Source: Candidatus Poribacteria bacterium (GTDB lineage Bacteria > Poribacteria > WGA-4E > WGA-3G). Taken from it: a DNA stretch of 64,000 nt. Below the pieces are notes generated by a model. That model did no database searches. It was given only the letters and a program-made list of their open reading frames with translations, and had not been told where the DNA came from. The first letter of the stretch is position 1; each line of letters begins with the position of its first letter. Shown in pieces: positions 44,663 through 53,378 of the stretch. Position numbers and translations under genes: made by a program. Location of the stretch: assembly GCA_022825665.1 (NCBI GenBank), contig JAJDWI010000153.1, forward strand, positions 1 to 64,000. The letters run 5' to 3'.

Positions 44663-45685
44663 GTGAAAATACTTGGAATAGACACATCTTGTGATGAAAC
44701 CGCTGCAGCAGTCGTTGAAGACGGTCGTAAGGTCTTATCAAATGTAGTTGCCTCTCAAATAAAAGACCACCAAGAATATGGTGGTGTGGTGCCAGAGTTG
44801 GCTTCACGTAAACATATTGAAGCAATCAACTATATCGTCAACAAGTCATTAAATGATGCAAATGTAACATTTGATGATATGGATGCGATTGCTGTAACAA
44901 ACCGACCCGGATTAATAGGTGCATTACTTGTTGGTGTTGCAGCAGCAAAAAGCCTTGCCTACTGTCACAACCTTCCATTGCTTGGTATAAATCATATTGA
45001 AGGACATATCTACGCAAATTACATGGTGCACGATTCCCTAACATTTCCGCACATTTGCTTGACTGTTTCGGGTGGACATACACTATTAGTAGAAGTTCAT
45101 GAAGGTTGGAAATACAAAGTATTAGGGACTACTCAGGATGATGCAGCAGGTGAAGTTTATGATAAGGTTGCTAAATATCTCGGACTCGGGTTTCCCGGCG
45201 GTCGTATTATTGACGAATTAGCACAGAAAGGTAATCCTACTGTCATTGACTTTCCTCGTCCAATGCTTCGAAGTGGTGATTATCAATTCAGTTTTAGCGG
45301 CATAAAAACCTCTGTTCGTTATTTTGTAGAGAAAGCAGAACGAGATGGAACTGTTGACAGAGGAGAAATCAGCATTGAAGACATCGCTGCAAGTTTTCAA
45401 GCAGCGGTTGTGGAGGTGCTTGTATATAAGACAATCCATGCTGCGAGAACAACTGGTGCCAGTACTATTACATTGACTGGTGGGGTTGCAGCAAACAGTG
45501 AATTACGATCATCTCTAAAAAATGCTGCTGAGGAAATCAACGCTGATGTATTCTATCCACCAATTAATCTATGTACGGACAATGGTGCTATGATCGCAGG
45601 TATTGCTTATGAAAAATTTCAACAAGGATTAAGAGATGAACTGTCTCTTAATGCTGCAGCAAACGGGTCTATAGTAGATGCATAA
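44663..45685 (+). CDS. tsaD: tRNA N6-adenosine threonylcarbamoyltransferase
   Basis: A 340-residue TsaD (Gcp/YgjD/Kae1 family), which transfers the threonylcarbamoyl group to A37 of ANN-decoding tRNAs. The opening MKILGIDTSCDETAAAVVEDG, the metal-binding HIEGH (His111, His115), SGGHTLLVEV and the late TLTGGVAANSELR and CTDNGAMIAG all match. The start is GTG without a clear ribosome site. tsaC follows five bases after the stop, so two of the t6A steps are in one operon. tsaB and tsaE are not here. Confidence 0.95.
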   Translation: MKILGIDTSCDETAAAVVEDGRKVLSNVVASQIKDHQEYGGVVPELASRKHIEAINYIVNKSLNDANVTFDDMDAIAVTNRPGLIGALLVGVAAAKSLAYCHNLPLLGINHIEGHIYANYMVHDSLTFPHICLTVSGGHTLLVEVHEGWKYKVLGTTQDDAAGEVYDKVAKYLGLGFPGGRIIDELAQKGNPTVIDFPRPMLRSGDYQFSFSGIKTSVRYFVEKAERDGTVDRGEISIEDIAASFQAAVVEVLVYKTIHAARTTGASTITLTGGVAANSELRSSLKNAAEEINADVFYPPINLCTDNGAMIAGIAYEKFQQGLRDELSLNAAANGSIVDA

Positions 45686-45690
45686 ATGGA

Positions 45691-46326
45691 GTGAAGTGTT
45701 TGGATTCTGATTTACGCGTCCAAAAGGCTGTTGATTGTCTAAATACTGGCGGTATTATCGCAATTCCTACCGACACTGTTTATGGTGTGGGAACAGACCC
45801 ATTTAATGTTGATGCTGTGCAAAAACTATACACCATAAAAGGTAGACCTGAAGATAAACCAATTCCTTTAGTTCTCGGTACTGTTGAAGATGTTGAACAA
45901 GTTGCACAGAATCTAACAGGATACTTCTACCATTTGACTGAAAAATATTGGCCGGGCGGATTGACAATCATTGTTGAGGCAAAGAATTTACTGCCACAAC
46001 TTACAGCAGGTGGGACAACAGTTGGTTTAAGGATTCCAAATCAACCAGTCCTCTTGGAGATTCTTCAGAAGTTTGGTGGTCCCTTGGCTATCACGAGCGC
46101 AAATATATCAGGAAAACCCGCAGCAACCTCTCCTGATGAATTTGGCGAAGAACTCACTTCAAAAATAGGCTACATCGTTGATGACGGAGAAACACCTGGA
46201 CCTATACCCTCAACAGTCTATGATATATCCGTTTCACCTCCACAAGTTCGCAGAGAAGGTGTAATACCGACTGAAACCCTTGCAAAGGAGTTGATGTGTT
46301 ACAACAGATACTTAAACAACTCCTAA
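45691..46326 (+). CDS. tsaC: L-threonylcarbamoyladenylate synthase (Sua5/YrdC/YwlC family)
   Basis: A 211-residue YrdC-domain protein that makes threonylcarbamoyl-AMP from threonine, bicarbonate and ATP, the substrate of TsaD. Motifs are GGIIAIPTDTVYGVGTDPF, KGRPEDKPIPLVLG, WPGGLTIIVEAK, VGLRIPNQP and GPLAITSANISG. The length is that of a YrdC-only TsaC, without the Sua5 extension. The start is GTG 45691; TTG 45700, with GGAG eight bases upstream, is a real alternative. It overlaps the next gene by 31 bases. Confidence 0.93.
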   Translation: MKCLDSDLRVQKAVDCLNTGGIIAIPTDTVYGVGTDPFNVDAVQKLYTIKGRPEDKPIPLVLGTVEDVEQVAQNLTGYFYHLTEKYWPGGLTIIVEAKNLLPQLTAGGTTVGLRIPNQPVLLEILQKFGGPLAITSANISGKPAATSPDEFGEELTSKIGYIVDDGETPGPIPSTVYDISVSPPQVRREGVIPTETLAKELMCYNRYLNNS

Positions 46327-46880
46327 ACTTCCTTGTCACCCCGACAGGGAATATGGTATTACTCGGTGTAGGATGTGTAATTGTATTAGGGATCGTATAT
46401 CACAGATGGAGACAAATACCTGGATTGACGGTATCTATAATTCAGGATGATACTTGGTTCATCAATCGAGATGATAATAACAAGTTGGCAATAGTTGTTT
46501 CGCTACATCTAATCAACAAATCTGGTGCTCCAATTCAATTATCCAAATGTAAGTTAAGTGGTTATACGCCAAAACCTCCGCCTGAACAGATATTTTTAGA
46601 AGGATATGACAAAACCATTGAACTTACCTATCCAGAGTATGACTCTTTTTCAGATGTAGTAGGAAAATCTGAAAACTTCAATTCTGCATACATTCTTAAC
46701 CCGTATACCGAACAACGAATGTGGACATATTATGAGTCGGGTATTGTAACATTAAAAAACATGCTTCGCACACCGATTGTTCTAAAAGATTTGAACAGAA
46801 AGAAAAAGTCTATACAGGTCGCTGTACCGCGCAATATGGAACAGATTCAATTATATCGCGAGGCAGCAATGCGTTGGTAA
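46296..46880 (+). CDS. Hypothetical single-span membrane protein
   Basis: A 194-residue protein with one membrane helix near the N-terminus (about 18-36, MVLLGVGCVIVLGIVYHRW) and a soluble domain of about 150 residues predicted to be beta-rich (KLAIVVSLHLINKSGAPIQLSKCKLSGY). No family is recognised; the pattern is reminiscent of immunoglobulin-like sandwich domains. GTG 46296 is supported by AAAGGAG five bases upstream even though it lies inside tsaC (31-base overlap). Co-transcription with tsaD-tsaC is likely. Confidence 0.68.
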   Translation: MLQQILKQLLNFLVTPTGNMVLLGVGCVIVLGIVYHRWRQIPGLTVSIIQDDTWFINRDDNNKLAIVVSLHLINKSGAPIQLSKCKLSGYTPKPPPEQIFLEGYDKTIELTYPEYDSFSDVVGKSENFNSAYILNPYTEQRMWTYYESGIVTLKNMLRTPIVLKDLNRKKKSIQVAVPRNMEQIQLYREAAMRW

Positions 46881-46962
46881 GTCTATTACTCTTTCAGGTG
46901 TAACTTCTTCTAATATATATACTCACTATTTCATACCAACCTTATATATCGTTCCAATTCAT

Positions 46963-46991
46963 TTGCCATTTTTCTAAGTGTATGGTATCCT
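46963..46991 (+). promoter_or_regulatory. Putative promoter of the corrinoid methyl-transfer genes
   Basis: TTGCCA, 17 bases, TATCCT, just before the GGAGG site of the corrinoid gene, giving a short leader of about 20 bases. No cobalamin or SAM riboswitch fits the 138-base gap. Confidence 0.4.
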
Positions 46992-47018
46992 ATATTCTCA
47001 TGGAGGGGTACCAAATCT

Positions 47019-47777
47019 GTGGCATCAATAAATGACATCGCAAACGAATTTATCCGTGAAGAAATTGAAGAATATCTTGAACGTCCTGATGAGATAGAAC
47101 TTTTCATCAATATGTTCGCGCAAGCAACACCTGAAATGCAGGACATTTCCGCTGCGTTAATTGATGGAGACCATCACACTGTTGACGACTTAACTAAAGA
47201 AGCACTTGCATCAGGTACAGAAGCTTTGGAAATTATGGATGATGGTCTAATTGCTGGTATGGGAATCGTCGGTATAAAGTTTCGTGAAAACTTCATCTTT
47301 GTACCTGAAGTTCTTGCATGTGCACGTGCAATGAAAGCAGGGATGGCACATATTGAACCTATTCTCTCTGAATCGGGTATCGAACCTGTAGGTACAGTTA
47401 TTATGGGAACCGTCAAAGGTGATTTGCACGATATTGGCAAAAACTTATGTATTATGATGCTGCGGGGAGCAGGTTTTGTTGTGTATGATTTGGGGGTAGA
47501 TACCTCCGAAGACGAATTTATTGATGCAGTGGAAGAATACGAAGCACCTATCTTAGGAATGTCAGCACTGCTAACTACAACGATGCCAAATATGGGTAAG
47601 ACAATAGATGCCTTTATTGATGAAGACCTACGTGAAGAAGTGAAGATTATGGTTGGTGGGGCACCTGTCACTCAGACATTTGCCGATGATATGGGGGCAG
47701 ATGGATACGGAAAGGATGCCTTAGCATGCGTCGCCTTAGCTAAGCAGTTTCTACAAGAAGAACCCGAAGAATGGTAA
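47019..47777 (+). CDS. Corrinoid (B12-binding) protein of a methyltransferase system
   Basis: A 252-residue corrinoid protein. Residues 30-118 form the helical cap domain and 120-250 the Rossmann-like B12-binding domain. The cobalt-ligand motif is GDLHDIGKN with His137, followed by LGMSALLTTTMPNM and GGAPVTQTFADDMGADGYGKDA. It would carry a methyl group on cobalamin between methyltransferases, as the central part of MetH does. GTG 47019 has TGGAGGGG about ten bases upstream. The next two genes encode a RACo-like activator and a homocysteine methyltransferase, so this is the shuttle of a three-part system. Confidence 0.88.
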   Translation: MASINDIANEFIREEIEEYLERPDEIELFINMFAQATPEMQDISAALIDGDHHTVDDLTKEALASGTEALEIMDDGLIAGMGIVGIKFRENFIFVPEVLACARAMKAGMAHIEPILSESGIEPVGTVIMGTVKGDLHDIGKNLCIMMLRGAGFVVYDLGVDTSEDEFIDAVEEYEAPILGMSALLTTTMPNMGKTIDAFIDEDLREEVKIMVGGAPVTQTFADDMGADGYGKDALACVALAKQFLQEEPEEW

Positions 47778-47798
47778 ATCAAACAGATTGTATATTAT

Positions 47799-49703
47799 AT
47801 GAAAAAAATAGACAAAGCCGAATACGAGAAACGGCTAAACAAAATCACACAGATTTTTGAAGACCTTGTTGTACACGCTGACGAACAGGCAACATACCGT
47901 TGTCCCTACAAAAACCGATACGACCACTGCACTGCTAAATTTGGTTGTCGAAACCAACGCAAGATACCTGAAGGTACAGGTCTGTTGTGTGTTGGCGACG
48001 ATAAATTAGATTATCGGGATGCATGGGAAACTGATGAAAATGACGAATCAGGACAGATACACAATATAGGAAATGGAACAATCACATGTGATGATAAGGT
48101 CTATAAACTCTCACCCGGTAAAACCGTTTTTGATTACGCTGACGATTTAGCCGTCCAAGTTCCCACCTCCTGCTTCCGTACCGGACAATGCCACGAGTGT
48201 ATCGTTGAGATAAAACGTGGTATGGAAAGTCTCCGTTCACCTAACGAGGCAGAATCCTTCCTCCGAGACAACTTCCGACTTGCTTGCCAAGCAATTGTCC
48301 TTGATGTAGATGCTGATATTGAGTTTACACCGCTTCGCCGCACACCAAGAATACTTACTCAAACAGAAAAAAATCCAACTCAACCTATTAATCCACTGGT
48401 CACACATCAAGATGGCACTGTCTATTACAATGATGAGCCAATTGATCGGTACCGTGGACATCTATACGGACTTGCACTGGATATAGGTACAACTACGGTC
48501 GTAGCGAATCTTGTGGATTTAGAGACAGCTGCGACAGTATCAGTCAGTTCTTTTGAGAACCCGCAACGTTTCGGTGGTAGTGACATAATGCACCGAATAT
48601 CTTATGACGGTGAATTTGAGGGCGAGTTACGCAAATCTCTCATCGCAGCATTAAACAGTCAAATCATGGATATGTGTGAAAAACACGGCTTTGTTCGGCA
48701 GGAAATTTATGAGATCGTTGTTGCTGGCAACACGACGATGCGCGACATTTTCTTTAAACAAGATATTCAAAGCATTGGGCAAAAACCGTATAAATCCGTA
48801 ATTGAACACGAATATCTTGATGGATACCGTTCAACAACATCATTAACCGAAAAAGCACGTCGGATAGGTATACGTTCTAATCCAAAGGCAATGGTTTATA
48901 GTCTACCCTTAATCGCAAGTCACGTTGGTGCAGATGTCGCAGCGGATTTAGTCGCAATTGACATGAAATCACAAGAAGACATAGTGATGTTAGTTGACGT
49001 AGGAACGAATACTGAGGTAGTCGTTGGGAATTCAGAACGGATGGTTACCGCATCGTGTCCGGCGGGTCCCGCGTTTGAAGGCGGTGGTATAGAATACGGA
49101 ATGCCTGCATATCCTGGGGCGATTGAATCAGTGAAATGGCTTGACGGTAAAATTGACTTTGAAACTATTGATGGCGAAAATCCGCAAGGTTTGTGTGGTT
49201 CAGGTCTTATTTCTCTATTAGCAGAACTTCGTAGGAACAATGAGATGAGCACGAAAGGTGTTTTTGCAGATAGAAAGCAGCGGGTAATGCAGCTATTACC
49301 TGAACACGGCATCACCTTCTCGCGCGATGATGCGAGTAATTTAGCACAAGCAAAAGCTGCCAATTATTGTGGACAATATATAGTGCTACGACATTTTGGA
49401 TGTTCTCCACAGCAAATTAGCAAACTATATTTAGCAGGTGGATTTGCAAACTATATCAACCTGAGAGATGCCATTGACATCGGCTTTCTTGCACCTGTTG
49501 CAGAGGATCGTATTGTCAAAATAGGTAACGCATCTGTAGGCGGTGCAACAGCAGTTCTACTTTCTAAAGAAAAACGCACAGAAATTGAATCCTTTGTCAA
49601 AAACATAGAACATATTGAGCTTGAAACCACACCTGATTTTTTTGAAGTTTTTGTGGAAGGATGCCAATTTAAACCGATGCCTACAGAAATAACAAAGATG
49701 TAA
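47799..49703 (+). CDS. RACo-like corrinoid activation ATPase/ferredoxin protein
   Basis: A 634-residue protein. Residues about 97-175 are a [2Fe-2S] domain (Cys125, 131, 134 and 163 in PTSCFRTGQCHEC ... RLACQA). Residues about 225-630 are the ASKHA ATPase domain (GLALDIGTTTVVANLVD, LVDVGTNTEVVVGN, LAGGFANYINLRDAIDIG). RACo/RamA-type proteins use ATP to reduce inactive Co(II) corrinoid to Co(I). An N-terminal extension of about 90 residues adds four cysteines (35, 44, 50, 64; YDHCTAKFGCRNQRK), possibly another metal site. It lies 21 bases after the corrinoid gene and 18 before the methyltransferase gene. Confidence 0.87.
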   Translation: MKKIDKAEYEKRLNKITQIFEDLVVHADEQATYRCPYKNRYDHCTAKFGCRNQRKIPEGTGLLCVGDDKLDYRDAWETDENDESGQIHNIGNGTITCDDKVYKLSPGKTVFDYADDLAVQVPTSCFRTGQCHECIVEIKRGMESLRSPNEAESFLRDNFRLACQAIVLDVDADIEFTPLRRTPRILTQTEKNPTQPINPLVTHQDGTVYYNDEPIDRYRGHLYGLALDIGTTTVVANLVDLETAATVSVSSFENPQRFGGSDIMHRISYDGEFEGELRKSLIAALNSQIMDMCEKHGFVRQEIYEIVVAGNTTMRDIFFKQDIQSIGQKPYKSVIEHEYLDGYRSTTSLTEKARRIGIRSNPKAMVYSLPLIASHVGADVAADLVAIDMKSQEDIVMLVDVGTNTEVVVGNSERMVTASCPAGPAFEGGGIEYGMPAYPGAIESVKWLDGKIDFETIDGENPQGLCGSGLISLLAELRRNNEMSTKGVFADRKQRVMQLLPEHGITFSRDDASNLAQAKAANYCGQYIVLRHFGCSPQQISKLYLAGGFANYINLRDAIDIGFLAPVAEDRIVKIGNASVGGATAVLLSKEKRTEIESFVKNIEHIELETTPDFFEVFVEGCQFKPMPTEITKM

Positions 49704-49721
49704 GGAGACATCAGGAGAATA

Positions 49722-50720
49722 GTGAAAGACTTTCGAGAACGTCTGAACTCAGATAAGCCGATCCTATATGACGGTGGGTTTGGGTCTCAACTTTTTGCAC
49801 GAGATATAGAACTTGCGAATAGTGCAGTTGCAAATCTGTCCCATCCAGATGATGTAGTCAGTATACATACAGATTATATCAAGGCAGGTGCAGAAGTTAT
49901 TGGCACAAATACATTCGTGGTTTCACCACTTCATTTGCAGATGGCTGAATTAGATAAATCGGACGCACAACGTCTCACACGGCTCGGTGTTCAACATGCC
50001 AAAACTGCAGTAGCAGAAAGTGAAAAAGATATATACATTGCTGGTTCTGTTGGACCCTCACCTGGTGCAATTGAGGCGGATAGTGGAGACACAACATTTG
50101 GCATAGCAAATACTGAGGTAAGGGAAGCACATAAACTCGTTATCAATACTCTTGCAGAAGAAGGTGTCGATTTTCTTTGTCTTGAAACAATGTTTTCTGC
50201 CAAAGAAGCAGCAATCGCAGTTGATGTTGCCCGCGAAACTGGACTCCCAATAGCAGTTAACTTAACATATAAATGCACAGAAAATCGTAAAACTGGTGAA
50301 GTCATCTATAAAACTGACTGGGGGCATTCTGCTTCAGACTTACTTCAAATCCTTGTCAGTGGAGAGTTTTCAAAAGGAGATTCACTTTTAGATTATGTTG
50401 ACATTATCGGTCTAAACTGTGGGGCAGAAACAAAACGAACTGAACATTCAGGAATGCCTTATGCCATCACAGGAACGCAGCAACTACATACTGCTTTGAC
50501 AGATATTGGGGTTGACGACAAACGCATGATGGCATATCCGAATGCAGGTATGCCACAACTTGACGAACATTACAACACTGTATACACACAGTCTGCTGAC
50601 GAAATGGGAGGGTATATTCCCGAACTCATCCAAGTTGGTGCATATATTATCGGTGGCTGTTGTGGTACAACCCAAGCACATATCAAAACTTTCCGTGAAG
50701 TTCTTAATTCCACAGAATAG
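49722..50720 (+). CDS. Homocysteine S-methyltransferase domain protein
   Basis: A 332-residue Hcy methyltransferase barrel like the first module of MetH or of BHMT. The start ILYDGGFGSQLFARDIELAN is typical, and the zinc-binding cysteines are in GLNCG (Cys233) and GGCCGTT (Cys313, 314). It would transfer a methyl from the corrinoid protein to a thiol such as homocysteine. A GTG start with AGGAGA upstream. It is last of the three-gene corrinoid operon. No pterin-binding (folate) module is present, so the methyl donor is open. Confidence 0.87.
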   Translation: MKDFRERLNSDKPILYDGGFGSQLFARDIELANSAVANLSHPDDVVSIHTDYIKAGAEVIGTNTFVVSPLHLQMAELDKSDAQRLTRLGVQHAKTAVAESEKDIYIAGSVGPSPGAIEADSGDTTFGIANTEVREAHKLVINTLAEEGVDFLCLETMFSAKEAAIAVDVARETGLPIAVNLTYKCTENRKTGEVIYKTDWGHSASDLLQILVSGEFSKGDSLLDYVDIIGLNCGAETKRTEHSGMPYAITGTQQLHTALTDIGVDDKRMMAYPNAGMPQLDEHYNTVYTQSADEMGGYIPELIQVGAYIIGGCCGTTQAHIKTFREVLNSTE

Positions 50721-50839
50721 TTGAAGAGATAATCTAATTATAGACGTTATATGATATACATTGTGAATACCTATAAAATTAGGTATTCATCAAGCCTGTT
50801 AGACACATCTACTCTGTATTATATTGCTGATACGTATAA

Positions 50840-51352
50840 ATGGAAACAATTACACTAACATATAGAAGACTACCAAATCGGGTTAACTATTTTAAACAGC
50901 ACCTACTTTATGAAGATGAAAAAGTAATCGTCACCTCTCAACGGGTAAAACCGTCCTCTCCAATTATTGAAAATGGCGTGACGGTATTAGGTGATAATTA
51001 CACTGCAGTCTGGTTTGTATTTACTGGAAAGTGGTATGACATCGGCAAAATATACAATCTGAATAATGAATGGACAGGATATTATTGTGACATCATAAAA
51101 CCTGTGATTCGCAGTGCAGATACATTTGAGATAGTGGATCTATTTCTTGATTTGTGGGTATCTCCGAATGGTAGTTATGAAATCCAAGATGAGGATGAAT
51201 TTGAAACTGCCATCCAAAAAGGTTTTATTTTATCTGATTTGGCAAAGAAAGCAAGGAACGCGTTAACCGACTTAATTGATGAAGTTACAACCGATAGATT
51301 TCCACCTGAATTTGTGAATAAGTTTGCACCTAAAAAACATCTGGAGTTTTGA
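50840..51352 (+). CDS. DUF402 domain protein
   Basis: A 170-residue DUF402 protein: AVWFVFTGKWYDIGKIYNLNNEWTGYYCDI, then VDLFLDLWVSPNGSYEIQDEDEFETAIQKGFI. The family includes nucleotidyl-hydrolysing and FomD-like phosphohydrolase members; the acidic metal-binding residues in D-L-x-L-D and D-E-D-E are here. The exact substrate is unknown. It begins 119 bases after the corrinoid operon and ends one base before the DegT start. Confidence 0.8.
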   Translation: METITLTYRRLPNRVNYFKQHLLYEDEKVIVTSQRVKPSSPIIENGVTVLGDNYTAVWFVFTGKWYDIGKIYNLNNEWTGYYCDIIKPVIRSADTFEIVDLFLDLWVSPNGSYEIQDEDEFETAIQKGFILSDLAKKARNALTDLIDEVTTDRFPPEFVNKFAPKKHLEF

Positions 51353-51353
51353 T

Positions 51354-52565
51354 ATGCCAAATTTAGCAATCAATGGCGGTGAACCGACCCGAACCGAGTC
51401 CTTTCCTTCTTGGCCCACTCTTGACCCAGCAGATATTGAGGCATTTGAGAATATCTATAATAGTGGACGATGGGGTGTTGGTGGAACTAATGTACCTGAA
51501 TTTGCAAAACAATTTGCCGAATTCCAAGGTGCAAAATATGGTGTTTGCGTCAATAGTGGAACTTCCGCACTCTATATTGCCCTTAAAGCCGCAGAGGTTG
51601 GTCCAGGTGATGAGGTAATTACCTCACCATATACATTTCAAGCCACAGTTGTTGCTATTCTAATGACACATGCTGTGCCAGTTTTTGTTGATACTGCACC
51701 CGACAGTTTCCTTTTAGATGTTTCCAAGATTGAAGAGGCAATCACAGAAAAGACCAAAGCAATTCTACCTGTTCACATTGCCGGATACCCTGCTGACTTA
51801 GACGAACTCACTGAAATATCAGAAAAACATAATCTCAAACTTATTGAGGACTGTGCCCAAGCACATGGTGCAGAATGGCGGGGAAAAGGGGTTGGCAGTT
51901 GGGGAGATTTCGGTTGTTTCAGTTTCCAGTCATCCAAAAATCTGTGTGCTGGTGAAGGTGGCATTATAATAACTAACGACAGAGAACTGTATGAACGCAC
52001 TTATGCCTTACATAATTGTGGACGCACGCCACCTGAAGCGGAATTTGGTAATATTGAACCGTTTGGCGGAAACTTCAGAATGACAGAATGGCAAGCATCA
52101 ATACTACTCTCACGATTGACAAGGCTTGAAGAGGAAACAAACCACAGACACATGAATATGCGTTGGTTAGATGGATGGTTTGGTGAGATTCCCGGCATCA
52201 AAGTCACCAGAATTGATCCACGTGCAACACGATGTGGTTCTCACGGATATAAAGCGATTTTTGATTCTGAGGAGTTTGAGGGTATTTCACGCGCGAGGTT
52301 TCTTGAAGCAATGCGTGCAGAAGGTATTCCTATAGGATATTGGTATACAACTCCGATGTATCGTTCAACATTCTTAAAATCCAATCTATTCGGTCAAAAC
52401 CTTGATTATTCAAATGTTGAGTGTCTCGAAACTGAGAAGATATGTCAAATAGGTTTAGCTTTCAGCCAGAATGTACTGATGGGAAATGTAAGGGATATGG
52501 AAGACATAATTAAGGCAACTATGAAAATCCGCAGAAATGTTAACGAATTAAAGGATGACACCTAA
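51354..52565 (+). CDS. DegT/DnrJ/EryC1/StrS-family aminotransferase
   Basis: A 403-residue PLP enzyme of the sugar aminotransferase family. The opening LAINGGEPTRTESFPSWP, the substrate loop VCVNSGTSALYIALKAAEVGPGDEVI, IEDCAQAHGAEW and the PLP-Lys195 in FQSSKNLCAGEGG are all in place. These enzymes aminate keto sugars of nucleotide sugars or inosose-type cyclitols. The track's 51324 start lies in DUF402; ATG 51354 with CTGGAG upstream is preferred. No sugar-nucleotide pathway genes flank it, so the substrate is undetermined. Confidence 0.88.
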   Translation: MPNLAINGGEPTRTESFPSWPTLDPADIEAFENIYNSGRWGVGGTNVPEFAKQFAEFQGAKYGVCVNSGTSALYIALKAAEVGPGDEVITSPYTFQATVVAILMTHAVPVFVDTAPDSFLLDVSKIEEAITEKTKAILPVHIAGYPADLDELTEISEKHNLKLIEDCAQAHGAEWRGKGVGSWGDFGCFSFQSSKNLCAGEGGIIITNDRELYERTYALHNCGRTPPEAEFGNIEPFGGNFRMTEWQASILLSRLTRLEEETNHRHMNMRWLDGWFGEIPGIKVTRIDPRATRCGSHGYKAIFDSEEFEGISRARFLEAMRAEGIPIGYWYTTPMYRSTFLKSNLFGQNLDYSNVECLETEKICQIGLAFSQNVLMGNVRDMEDIIKATMKIRRNVNELKDDT

Positions 52566-52676
52566 TTTTAATATACGGTGACCTAAATAAAAAATATGCA
52601 TTTTTCACAATTTTTACTATCCTTTTTCCATATATAAGACTCTATAATATCAAATGTCATATTAAGGAGATTTGAA

Positions 52677-53234
52677 ATGAGTAACGAACGTGATACGCAA
52701 CGAGAAATTCGGAGAATCGTCCGCATGTTAGAGGCAACTACAAGACTTCTTGATAAAGCTTCTATATTAGACGGTTTATCCAGTGGAGAGGCAAGGTGCA
52801 TCCGACAATTCAACAATGCCCTAACAAGACTCTATGAGTTAGATGCATTACCAGAAGGGTTGTTTGAACCTCTAAACGAGGATGCATCTGTCGGGGATAT
52901 AGGACAAGCATATCAACAAGCTGCAACTTATCTTAAAGATGGATTGAATGTTGATTTCGACTTTAAGAAAGAAAAAGAAACGATTGGAAACGTCATGAAG
53001 GACGTTGGTGATGTTGTTGCCCGTTCCATCTTTAGTATCAGAGATACGGATTCCGATGACTCCGAATCTGATGGTACAGCAACGGTTGAAGTTGTTGAAA
53101 TAGAGGATGATGAAAAATCTGATCCTGTTGATGCAAGGCTTGACAAATTAGAAGAACAGATGGGAACAGTTGTTGAAATACTTCAAGAACTTCGTCCGAA
53201 AAAGAACAAGAAAGAGAAAAAGGATGACAAGTAG
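52677..53234 (+). CDS. Hypothetical acidic/helical protein
   Basis: A 185-residue soluble protein. Residues 1-100 are helical (EIRRIVRMLEATTRLLDKAS). A DSDDSESDGT linker follows, and the C-terminus is a probable coiled coil (DARLDKLEEQMGTVVEILQELRPKK) with a Lys-rich tail. No family is recognised. A strong AAGGAG site precedes ATG. It converges on the membrane protein gene, with a hairpin between them. Confidence 0.65.
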   Translation: MSNERDTQREIRRIVRMLEATTRLLDKASILDGLSSGEARCIRQFNNALTRLYELDALPEGLFEPLNEDASVGDIGQAYQQAATYLKDGLNVDFDFKKEKETIGNVMKDVGDVVARSIFSIRDTDSDDSESDGTATVEVVEIEDDEKSDPVDARLDKLEEQMGTVVEILQELRPKKNKKEKKDDK

Positions 53235-53254
53235 TAGAATGGACACTGTTGGTG

Positions 53255-53322
53255 TATGATGAAGTTATGAATGACATGCAGCATTAGTAAAACGCTGAAT
53301 GTCAATTGCATGCTTCATCATA
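53255..53322. terminator. Large hairpin between convergent genes
   Basis: Outer arms TATGATGAAG / CTTCATCATA are perfect; inner arms GACATGCAGC / GCTGAATGTC have one mismatch around an 11-base loop. Its position between convergent genes suggests a two-way transcription stop. There is no T run, so it could instead be a palindromic repeat. Confidence 0.5.
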
Positions 53323-53378
53323 ATGTACCCATACAAGGTAGCCAAATATCTGTAATTTCAATTGAGATAATAACCATT

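Noticed and set aside
46881-47018. Cobalamin riboswitch before the corrinoid gene
   Set aside because: The gap is too short and contains no B12-box-like sequence; a promoter and ribosome site account for it.
53255-53322. Canonical intrinsic terminator
   Set aside because: No T run follows the hairpin on either strand, so it is listed only as terminator-like.
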